Below are positions 6,640-12,293 of a stretch of 16,845 bases of DNA, piece by piece (within the stretch, counting starts at the first letter, position 1; every line of letters begins with the position of its first letter). Origin of the DNA: Dehalococcoidia bacterium. Its GTDB lineage: Bacteria > Chloroflexota > Dehalococcoidia > UBA2979. Both the position numbers and the translations under genes were made by a program. The notes beneath the pieces are model-generated. The model saw only the letters and a program-made list of their open reading frames with translations, ran no database searches and had not been told where the DNA came from. The stretch is taken from the NCBI GenBank assembly GCA_023228765.1, contig JALOAM010000059.1, positions 1-16,845 of the forward strand, written 5' to 3'.

Positions 6640-6891
6640 CTAGGCCAGCACCCTGATAGCGAGCCCGCTGTCACCGATAAGCTGTTCAACCTTGTGCTGG
6701 AACGGCACATCGCTCAGGTCAACACCACTGCTGGCGTTCACGAACTCGATTCCAACGACTGCACCGTCAGCTGAGTAGTCGATGATGCGGATGTCATCGA
6801 GCGAGGCCGAGTGATCGACGGTGTCGTCGTCGCGAAGTGCGACGTACAGGACATCCGCCTCACGGTCGTAACTGACTGGACCGACGACCAT
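6640..6891 (-). CDS. DUF2283 family protein
   Basis: Small cytosolic protein of 83 residues. It shows the DUF2283 pattern: SYDREADVLYVAL near the N-terminus, a middle IRIIDYSADGAVVGIEFVNAS (the usual 'D.d..G.vvGiEil.as' block), and a short helical end. Function of the family is unproven; it is often found as the downstream partner of DUF4258. The start is taken as ATG at 6891; a GTG immediately before it at 6894 is equally close to the AGG. It begins 6 nt after the stop of the DUF4258 gene, so the two are almost certainly one operon. Confidence 0.85.
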   Translation of the reverse strand: MVVGPVSYDREADVLYVALRDDDTVDHSASLDDIRIIDYSADGAVVGIEFVNASSGVDLSDVPFQHKVEQLIGDSGLAIRVLA

Positions 6892-6897
6892 CACCTG

Positions 6898-7149
6898 TCA
6901 TCCATCCCACACCACCGTCTTGACCTTCGGTGGGTCGGAGCCACGCTCAACATACACCTTGAGGTCTCTGCCGTTGTACGCCCCGATGAGGATGTCCGCC
7001 GGCAGAGCCGCGTCACGAGGCGGCGCAGGGCGTCGCGTGTGGTAGTGCTCGATCACCCATGAAACCGCCGCATCGGGGATCCCCCGACGCCGTGCCTGGA
7101 AACGCGCATGACCGGTCGAGGTCCATGCCCGGGTCGTCTCGTCTTGCAC
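6898..7149 (-). CDS. DUF4258 family protein
   Basis: 83 residues. The core, ARFQARRRGIPDAAVSWVI, matches the DUF4258 signature (an RxxxRGI helix followed by a VI helix). It is followed by a beta segment IGAYNGRDLKVYVERG and a final strand KVKTVVWDG. DUF4258 proteins resemble RelE/BrnT-like small folds and are often paired with a small partner, here DUF2283; a toxin-antitoxin role is only inferred. No ATG is near: the chosen start is GTG at 7149 with GGGAGGCGGG directly upstream. The frame is open further upstream but codes for Arg/Pro/Ser-rich, low-complexity sequence, so an upstream start is unlikely. Confidence 0.78.
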   Translation of the reverse strand: MQDETTRAWTSTGHARFQARRRGIPDAAVSWVIEHYHTRRPAPPRDAALPADILIGAYNGRDLKVYVERGSDPPKVKTVVWDG

Positions 7150-7216
7150 CCCGCCTCCCGCGCGGACTCTAGGTGCTTCCACACGTTCCCCCGAGCATGA
7201 ACTGGCACTCTCCCCT

Positions 7217-7250
7217 GTCTCCCCCCGGAACCCGTCTCCCCTCGGAACCC
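7217..7250. repeat. 17-nt tandem duplication
   Basis: GTCTCCCCCCGGAACCC is followed directly by GTCTCCCCTCGGAACCC, 16 of 17 identical. The second copy runs into GAACCC-GGC-GGGTTC, a 6-bp hairpin at 7245-7259. It lies between the divergent DUF4258 and DUF4349 genes. Confidence 0.75.
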
Positions 7251-7290
7251 GGCGGGTTCTACGAACGTCATACGTCGCACCAGGGGAACC

Positions 7291-7323
7291 CCGTCCCGCC
7301 GAGGGCTTCGGCCGGTGGGACGG
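7291..7323 (+). other. leader hairpin next to the DUF4349 ribosome binding site
   Basis: CCGTCCC pairs with GGGACGG (7 bp), and within it GCCGA pairs with TCGGC (5 bp) around GGGCT. The 3' arm ends at 7323 and shares its last bases with the GGAGGAGGAGG SD (7322-7332). The fold could partly mask the SD of the lipoprotein gene; this is inferred. Confidence 0.45.
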
Positions 7324-7340
7324 AGGAGGAGGTTGCGGGG

Positions 7341-8414
7341 ATGGACGCTCGACTCGGACGTTATGACAAGCACGGGTGGCGGCGGTGGGTACTCGCCGGG
7401 GTGTTGGCGCTCTCGGTGGGGCTCGTCGCCTGCTCGGGCGCGGACTCCTCGGCGGACGAGGAGCCGAGGACGACGGCGCCGGGGATGGCCGGAGGCGGGG
7501 AGAGCGAGGCGGCGTCGAGCGGGGGACTGCTCGGCGCGCAGACGGGCTCCTCGTCGATGGGTGACGGGGGATTCCCCGGCGTGACGGCGGCGGACCAGGA
7601 CAACTCAGCGGGTGGGGCGATGCCGCCCGCACCGGCAGAGACGGGAGCCTCCGCGGGCGGCGGCAACTCGGCCGCACCGATCGCGGACGTGCTGGGGCGA
7701 CAGGTGATCCGCAACGGATCGATGGACCTGCGCGTGGAGGATGTCGCGGCGACGTTCGACCAGGCGCGCGGGGTCATCGAGCAGGCAGAGGGGTACCTCT
7801 CAGGCTCGACGTTCACCGGGCATGACGACTCGCAGTGGGCGCGCTTCACGGCGCGCGTGCCGTCCGAACGGTTCGACCAGGTGGTGGCCGACCTCCGCAA
7901 GCTGGCGATCAAGGTGGACTCGGTCTCCACGGGGTCGCAGGACGTGACCGAGGAGTACACGGACCTCGAAGCATCGTTGCGCAACCTGAAGGCCGTGGAG
8001 CAGCAGTACCTGACACTGCTGGGCGAAGCGAGCGACATCGGCGAGATCCTGCAGGTGCAAGACCGGCTCAACGGCGTCCGCTACGAGCTGGAGCGCGTCC
8101 AGGGGCGACTGAACCTCCTCGACAACCAGACGAGCCTCGCGACGCTTGAGGTCTCCCTCTACCCGGACTCCGTGCCCATGGCGCAGACCTCCGACACCGG
8201 ATTCAGGGCGGAGGTGCGAGAGGCGTGGGAGTCCTCGCTGGAGTTCATGGGGAACGTGGGCACCGGCGTGGTCGTCGCCCTCGTGTGGTCGTGGTGGCTG
8301 ATCCCCGTGCTCATCGTCGCGGCGATCCTCCTGCGGCGGGTCGCCGGACGACTCGTCTCAGCGACCCGGCGGCCCGAGGGCGATCGCGTTGACACTCCCG
8401 AGGGGGCGGCCTAG
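7341..8414 (+). CDS. DUF4349 domain lipoprotein with C-terminal membrane helix
   Basis: 357 residues. Basic N-terminus and hydrophobic stretch end in the lipobox LVAC (Cys31), predicting a lipoprotein signal. A Gly/Ser/Ala-rich linker follows (about 32-120), then the DUF4349 domain: QVIRNGSMDLRVEDVAATFDQA at about 127 onward, FTARVPSERFDQVVADL, TEEYTDLEASLRNL, and a coiled-coil-like stretch QVQDRLNGVRYELERVQGRL. Near the end is one membrane helix, VVVALVWSWWLIPVLIVAAI (about 305-325), and a short basic tail. It is thus anchored at both ends with the domain outside. Function unknown. The start is ATG at 7341 with GGAGGAGG 8 nt upstream; an in-frame upstream ATG at 7173 lacks support. Confidence 0.88.
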   Translation: MDARLGRYDKHGWRRWVLAGVLALSVGLVACSGADSSADEEPRTTAPGMAGGGESEAASSGGLLGAQTGSSSMGDGGFPGVTAADQDNSAGGAMPPAPAETGASAGGGNSAAPIADVLGRQVIRNGSMDLRVEDVAATFDQARGVIEQAEGYLSGSTFTGHDDSQWARFTARVPSERFDQVVADLRKLAIKVDSVSTGSQDVTEEYTDLEASLRNLKAVEQQYLTLLGEASDIGEILQVQDRLNGVRYELERVQGRLNLLDNQTSLATLEVSLYPDSVPMAQTSDTGFRAEVREAWESSLEFMGNVGTGVVVALVWSWWLIPVLIVAAILLRRVAGRLVSATRRPEGDRVDTPEGAA

Positions 8415-8445
8415 CGTCGAAGCCCGTGCGCGGCGCTCATCCAAC

Positions 8446-8462
8446 CCTGCCCAGAGGGCAGG
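8446..8462 (+). other. 7-bp hairpin after the DUF4349 gene
   Basis: CCTGCCC-AGA-GGGCAGG, perfect, 31 nt after the stop codon and 24 nt before the next ATG. No T-run follows. It may be a weak terminator or processing structure. Confidence 0.3.
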
Positions 8463-8486
8463 CAGCGTCGGAAAGGCAGGGCCAAC

Positions 8487-8642
8487 ATGCTGGTCCCCAT
8501 CCTGCAGGCTGTGGCCGGGGTCACCGTCCTCGTCATCGCCGCCGCCACGGACTCGACCCTGTCGCTCGGCGGCCTGCTCGGTGGACTCCTGATCGTCAGC
8601 GCCCTCGCGCGGTTCGCCGTGCACGAGCGCACGAAGGTCTAG
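8487..8642 (+). CDS. small two-helix membrane protein (51 aa)
   Basis: A short reading frame from ATG at 8487 to TAG at 8640-8642. The product begins MLVPILQAVAGVTVLVIAAA (first hydrophobic helix, about 3-20), has a polar turn TDSTLS, then a second hydrophobic helix LGGLLGGLLIVSALARFAV (about 27-45) and a charged end HERTKV. AGGG lies about 6 nt upstream of the ATG, a weak SD. The UspA-like gene starts 11 nt after its stop, so the two probably form an operon. I do not recognise a family. The two clean helices with a charged C-terminus, and its tight position, argue that it is a real gene. Confidence 0.62.
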   Translation: MLVPILQAVAGVTVLVIAAATDSTLSLGGLLGGLLIVSALARFAVHERTKV

Positions 8643-8653
8643 TCGAGGCTCCC

Positions 8654-9133
8654 ATGGCCAGTATCCAGAAGGCCAACTCACCAAAGACCAGCGCCCTGAC
8701 CGAGATCACCTCGATCCTGGTCCCCGTGGACGGCTCAGCCGCCTCACAGGACGCCCTCGGCATCGCGGCGCAGCTGGCGAAGCGCACCCGGGCACGGATC
8801 CACCTGCTCTACGTCATCGAAGTCCCCCGCACGATCGCACTCGACGCAACGCTGGAGGGCGAACTGCAACGCGCGGAGGACGTCCTCGACCGGGCGGAAC
8901 GCGTCGCGGAGAGCTTCGGGGTGAGCGTCGCCGGGGAGCTGGTGCAGGCACGCCAGGCCGGCCACGCGATCGTGGACGAGGCGGTCGAGCGCGGCGTCGA
9001 TGTCGTCGTACTGGGCGTGAGCTACAACCGGCCCTATGGTCGCTTCGAACTCGGACGGCACGCGCAGTACGTGCTCGAACACGCCTCGGCGCAGGTCTGG
9101 CTGATCCGCAGCGCGGAGCCGTCCGCGCACTGA
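8654..9133 (+). CDS. UspA-type universal stress protein
   Basis: 159 residues, single Usp domain. Seen: ILVPVDGSAASQDAL at 21-35 (first strand, with the Asp that contacts adenine in ATP-binding members), LLYVIEVP at 51-58, and a C-terminal block VDVVVLGVSYNRPYGRFELG through VLEHASAQVWLIR at 152. The usual phosphate loop GxxG-x9-G-S/T is altered: the segment reads GRFELGRHAQYVL, with Arg-His where Gly-Ser usually sits, so ATP binding is uncertain. The start is ATG at 8654 with GAGG 6 nt upstream. It lies just before two RCK genes; Usp proteins are often encoded next to K+ transporters, which suggests a regulatory role here (inference). Confidence 0.9.
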   Translation: MASIQKANSPKTSALTEITSILVPVDGSAASQDALGIAAQLAKRTRARIHLLYVIEVPRTIALDATLEGELQRAEDVLDRAERVAESFGVSVAGELVQARQAGHAIVDEAVERGVDVVVLGVSYNRPYGRFELGRHAQYVLEHASAQVWLIRSAEPSAH

Positions 9134-9162
9134 CGCGCCCCGGCCCGAGGGCGGGCGGCGCG
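9134..9162 (+). other. hairpin directly after the usp stop codon
   Basis: CGCGCC (9134-9139) pairs with GGCGCG (9157-9162), and within it GCCC-GA-GGGC forms an inner stem. The first base is the one after the TGA. There is no T-run; it could stabilise the upstream mRNA end or attenuate reading into the RCK genes. Confidence 0.35.
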
Positions 9163-9182
9163 ACCACAGAACGAGGGGCCTC

Positions 9183-9608
9183 ATGCGGGTCATCATCATG
9201 GGCTGCGGACGGGTAGGCGCCGGCCTCGCGCAGCGACTCCAGCGCGAGGGCCATGACGTCACGGTGCTCGACCCGGATGCGTTCGCGTTCCGCCGCCTGC
9301 TCTCGGAGTTCGCGGGACGCCGCCTGCAGGGCTCCGGGACGGACGACCGCATGCTCGTCGAGGCCGGCATCGAGCGGGCCGATGTGTTCATCGCGGTCGC
9401 CTCCGGCGACAACCGCAACATCCTCGCCTCGCAGAAGGCGAAGGAGATCTACGGCGTGAAACGCGTGGTCACGCGCGTGAAGGACCCCCTGAGGGCGGAG
9501 CTGTTCGCCCGTCTGGGACTCCAGACCTTCAGCCCCACCAAGGTCGGCATCGGCCTCGCCCATGACGCCGTGCTCCGCCCGGCCGCCAACACCGAGGGGA
9601 CGCGCTAG
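9183..9608 (+). CDS. TrkA-N (RCK_N) domain protein, short form
   Basis: 141 residues, essentially one Rossmann RCK_N domain: MRVIIMGCGRVGAGLAQRL with GxGxxG at 7-12, Asp30 at the end of the second strand (NAD(H) preference), GSGTDD at about 50-55, and FIAVASGDNRNILASQKAK at about 80-98. The usual RCK_C domain is absent; the chain stops about 20 residues after the domain. RCK domains gate Trk/Ktr K+ transporters and K+ channels by binding NAD(H)/ATP. The start is ATG at 9183 with GAGGGG upstream. The stop is 2 nt before the start of a second RCK gene, so the two are translated together and likely assemble as a hetero-oligomer, like a split tandem TrkA. Confidence 0.9.
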   Translation: MRVIIMGCGRVGAGLAQRLQREGHDVTVLDPDAFAFRRLLSEFAGRRLQGSGTDDRMLVEAGIERADVFIAVASGDNRNILASQKAKEIYGVKRVVTRVKDPLRAELFARLGLQTFSPTKVGIGLAHDAVLRPAANTEGTR

Positions 9609-9610
9609 CG

Positions 9611-10294
9611 ATGTACATCATCGTCTCGGGCGGCGGGAACGTCGGCTACGGCATCGCCCTCGAACTTCAGCGCCTGCCGGACTACGAGGTCACGATCGTG
9701 GAGCTGAGCGCCAGCCGCGCCAACGCGCTGCGCGACGAGCTGGGCGAGATGGTCCTCCACGGGGACGGCTCGGAGATCGCATTCCTCGAAGGGGTCGGGG
9801 CGAGCCGCGCCGACCTCGTGATCGCGCTGACCGCGGACGACGGCGCAAACCTGGTGACGGCGCAGGTGGCCCGTCACTGGTTCAAGGTGCCGCGCGTCAT
9901 CGCGCGCGTGAACGATCCGAGGAACGAGCCGCTCTTCCGCAAGCTCGGCGTGGACTCCATCGTCTCCGCCTCCGGCGCCGTGATGGCGCAGATCGAGGCG
10001 ACGCTGCCGGAGCACACGCTGATCCCGCTCATGGCCCTGGAGAGCGCGGGCCTGCAGATCGTCACGATGCGAGTGCAGGAGGGGGCGGAGGTCGCCGGGC
10101 AGAACCTGCGTGACCTGCAGTTCCCCAGCGGCGTGCTGATCACGATCGTGATCGGCCCTGAGGGCGCGGAGGCGCCCTCAGGCGATACCGTGCTGCGGCC
10201 CGGACATGAGATCATCGCGGTGGTCCCTCGCGACGCCGAGGACACACTGCGGGCAATGGTCACCGCGCCGTTGCCGACTGGAGACGCCCCCTGA
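9611..10294 (+). CDS. TrkA-like protein with RCK_N and RCK_C domains
   Basis: 227 residues. RCK_N at 1-130: MYIIVSGGGNVGYGIALEL with GxGxxG at 7-12, Glu31 ending the second strand, HGDGSE at 50-55, and IALTADDGANLVTAQVA. RCK_C at about 137-218: LIPLMALESAGLQIVTMRV, a core strand GVLITIVIGPEG, and a conserved end DTVLRPGHEIIAVVP. Predicted cytosolic gating subunit of a K+ transport system. No trkH/ktrB gene occurs in the window, so its membrane partner must lie elsewhere. Its TGA overlaps the pheA ATG by one base (TGATG), so translation is coupled to a gene of aromatic amino-acid synthesis. Confidence 0.92.
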   Translation: MYIIVSGGGNVGYGIALELQRLPDYEVTIVELSASRANALRDELGEMVLHGDGSEIAFLEGVGASRADLVIALTADDGANLVTAQVARHWFKVPRVIARVNDPRNEPLFRKLGVDSIVSASGAVMAQIEATLPEHTLIPLMALESAGLQIVTMRVQEGAEVAGQNLRDLQFPSGVLITIVIGPEGAEAPSGDTVLRPGHEIIAVVPRDAEDTLRAMVTAPLPTGDAP

Positions 10295-11124
10295 TGCGCA
10301 TCGCCCACCTGGGACCCCGCGGGACCTACACGGAGGTCGCCTCCCTCGCATGGCGCCCGGACGCGGAACTCATGCCGGTGTCCTCGATCAGCGCGGCGCC
10401 CGAGGCGGTCATCGCGCACGAGGCGGACGCGGCCGTCTGCCCGATGGAGAACTCGATCGAGGGGACGGCGTCGATCGAGACGCTCGACCTCCTCGCGCGG
10501 GACGACTTCCCGCTCCAGGTCTGCGGCGAGGTCGTCGTCGCGATCGAGCACATGCTCGTCGGCGCGCCGGGGACGGATCTCGCGACCGCGACCGAGGTGC
10601 ACTCGCACCCGTCGGCCCTGCTCCAGTGCCGGCAGACCCTCGCTCGCCTCGCACCGCAGGCAAAGCCCGTCGCGGCGCTCTCCACGAGCGGGGCGATCGA
10701 GGCAGCCATGCAGGCGCCCGGCACGCTCGCGATCGGCAACGAGCGCTCCGCCGAGATCTACGGCGCGACGATCCTCGCGCGCGACATCGGCGACGAGCCG
10801 GGGAACCAGACGCGGTTCGTCATCCTCTCGCGGGAGGCCACCTCGCCATCCGGCGACGACAAGACCTCTCTCGCCTTCACCACGCAGCACGACCGCCCCG
10901 GCTCGCTGGTCGAGGTCCTCGGCCTCTTCGCGAGCCGTGGGCTGAACCTCAGCCGCATCGAGTCGCGGCCGACGCGTCGCCAGCTGGGGACGTACGTGTT
11001 CTTCGTGGACGTACACGGCCACCAGGAGGACCCCCTGCTCGCCGAGGCGATCCGGGAGGCTGCCACCATCACCCACTGGTTGCGGGTGCTGGGGTCGTAT
11101 CCTCGCTGGGTCACGGAGGGGTAG
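10294..11124 (+). CDS. pheA: prephenate dehydratase with ACT domain
   Basis: Converts prephenate to phenylpyruvate (phenylalanine synthesis). Monofunctional, 276 residues, with no chorismate mutase domain. Catalytic domain: LGPRGTYTEVAS at 6-17, CPMENSIEG at 49-57, VHSHPSALLQC at 102-112, STSGAIEAA at 130-138, and NQTRF at 171-175 with the catalytic Thr173. ACT domain: RPGSLVEVLGLFASRGLN at 201-218 (the GALV motif is GSLV here) and the ESRP phenylalanine-binding motif at 223-226, so feedback inhibition by Phe is expected. The ATG overlaps the stop of the RCK gene. A 6-bp hairpin (GGAGGG-GTAG-CCCTCC, 11115-11130) spans its stop codon. Confidence 0.96.
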   Translation: MRIAHLGPRGTYTEVASLAWRPDAELMPVSSISAAPEAVIAHEADAAVCPMENSIEGTASIETLDLLARDDFPLQVCGEVVVAIEHMLVGAPGTDLATATEVHSHPSALLQCRQTLARLAPQAKPVAALSTSGAIEAAMQAPGTLAIGNERSAEIYGATILARDIGDEPGNQTRFVILSREATSPSGDDKTSLAFTTQHDRPGSLVEVLGLFASRGLNLSRIESRPTRRQLGTYVFFVDVHGHQEDPLLAEAIREAATITHWLRVLGSYPRWVTEG

Positions 11125-11149
11125 CCCTCCCCGCCCGCGCTACCGCGCC

Positions 11150-11162
11150 GACCTCGGAGGTC
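11150..11162 (+). other. palindrome holding the SD of the DNA glycosylase gene
   Basis: GACCTC-G-GAGGTC. The GGAGG SD for the GTG start at 11165 lies in the right half, so a small stem (5 bp with a 3-nt loop is more realistic) could partly sequester it. Confidence 0.4.
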
Positions 11163-11164
11163 AT

Positions 11165-11983
11165 GTGCCGGAGATCCCCGACCTCGAAGCGATCCGCCAC
11201 TACCTGATGCCACGCCTCGAGGGGCGGACGGTGACGACCACGTTCGCACCGATCCCGTGGCTCATCCGCACCGGCGCCGAGGACCTCGGCAGCCTGCAGG
11301 GGCACGAGTTCGGCGAGATCCACCGGCTGGGCAAGTTCCTCCTGTTCTTCGTGGACGACGGGCGCATCCTGATCGTCAACCCGATGCTCACCGGCCGCTT
11401 CCACTGGGTCGAGGCCGGCGCGAAGAAGCCCGGCATGCTCGGCGTGGTCATCGGCTTCGACGACGGCCACGAGCTGCGCTATTCCGACCAGCGCCGCATG
11501 GGCCGCTGGTACCTCATCGCTGGCCCCGAGGAGCTCAAGACCGTCCCGCAGATGGAGAAGCTGGGCCCGGACGTGATGACGCTGGACGAAGACCAGTTCG
11601 TCGCGCTGATGAAGAAGCGCCGAGGCCAGGTGAAAGCGTCGATCACGAACCAGGAAGTCTTCGCCGGCATCGGCAACGCCTACTCCGACGAGATCCTCTG
11701 GACCGCCGGCATCCACCCCCACCGTCGAGGCGCCACCCTCGCCGAGGAGGACTGGCGACGCCTCTTCCAGGCCGTCCGCTCCGTCCTCGAAGAGTCCATC
11801 GGGATCGTGGACGAGACCGTCCAGGGCGAGGGCCTCGGCCGCAAGGAGGAGTGGCGGCAGCACATGAAGGTGCACCGCCGCGCCGGCGAGCCCTGTCCCC
11901 GCTGCGGCAGCGAGATCCGAGGCCAGACGCGCGGCGGCAGCGAGACGAACTACTGCGTCACCTGCCAGCCCCTGTTCGAGTAG
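11165..11983 (+). CDS. Fpg/Nei family DNA glycosylase with unusual zinc-finger loop
   Basis: Base-excision repair glycosylase/AP lyase family, 272 residues. The GTG start at 11165 puts Pro at position 2 and Glu at position 3, the catalytic N-terminal PE pair of this family, which decides the start over the out-of-frame ATG at 11163. Also seen: RLGKFLL with Lys57 in the usual place, NPMLTG near the intercalating Met (Met74), GIGNAYSDEILWTAGIHP at 168-185 (helix-two-turn-helix segment) and a C-terminal zinc finger CPRC (244-247) with CVTC (264-267). In E. coli Fpg the finger loop reads GRATFYC; here it is GSETNYC, so the lesion-phosphate-binding Arg seems replaced by Ser259. Substrate range may therefore differ. 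It starts 40 nt after pheA. Confidence 0.9.
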   Translation: MPEIPDLEAIRHYLMPRLEGRTVTTTFAPIPWLIRTGAEDLGSLQGHEFGEIHRLGKFLLFFVDDGRILIVNPMLTGRFHWVEAGAKKPGMLGVVIGFDDGHELRYSDQRRMGRWYLIAGPEELKTVPQMEKLGPDVMTLDEDQFVALMKKRRGQVKASITNQEVFAGIGNAYSDEILWTAGIHPHRRGATLAEEDWRRLFQAVRSVLEESIGIVDETVQGEGLGRKEEWRQHMKVHRRAGEPCPRCGSEIRGQTRGGSETNYCVTCQPLFE

Positions 11984-12031
11984 CCCCCGCCGCTCCCTTC
12001 CCTCCCTTCCCTCCCTCCCGACTCCGATTCC

Positions 12032-12074
12032 GGCCCCCTCTCCCGGTTCCGGGAGAGGGCTGGGGTGAGGGTCT
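12032..12074 (-). repeat. dispersed palindromic repeat, copy 2 of family A
   Basis: Read on the minus strand: AGACCCTCACCCCAG, then CCCTCTCCCGG-AA-CCGGGAGAGGG (perfect 11-bp stem), then GGCC. It matches the 5902-5944 copy in length and in both outer blocks; the loop and stem centre differ with compensation. It is about 49 nt after the glycosylase stop, so it could act as a terminator for the plus-strand operon, but there is no T-run. Apart from this copy and the family B copy, I see nothing in the 310-nt gap 11984-12293. Confidence 0.65.
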
Positions 12075-12170
12075 GCTCCGGATCCCTCCCTCGACGCGTG
12101 GTCACCCCTCGCGCCCCAGCGGGCGCCGCATCGGGGGTGCGAGCGGCCTCAGCATCGAGTGCTCCATCAC

Positions 12171-12224
12171 CCCCTCCGGCCCCCTCCCTCCTCAAGGGGC
12201 AGGGCCGGAGCCGGAGGCCGGAGG
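12171..12224. repeat. GC-rich palindromic repeat, copy 2 of family B
   Basis: Contains CCCCCTCCCTCCTCAAGGGG followed by CAGGGCCGGAGCCGGAGGCC. The block GGGCCGGAGCCGGAGG is identical to the end of the 1263-1306 copy. A further CCCCCTCCGG/CCGGAGG pair flanks it as an outer stem. It lies 70 nt before the start of the unrecognised gene at 12294. Confidence 0.55.
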
Positions 12225-12293
12225 TGTGCGCGAGCGCTTCGTTCGGGTAGCCTCTTGCGGTTGCGCAGCACGGCGAGGACCTGAGGGGGCGGC

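Noticed and set aside
7173..7340. Upstream in-frame ATG for the DUF4349 lipoprotein
   Set aside because: It would bury the lipoprotein signal 56 residues inside the protein; the ATG at 7341 has a strong SD and gives a normal signal peptide.
7150..7677. Upstream extension of the DUF4258 frame
   Set aside because: The extension is Arg/Pro/Ser-rich and overlaps the DUF4349 coding region on the other strand; the GTG at 7149 has a purine-rich SD.
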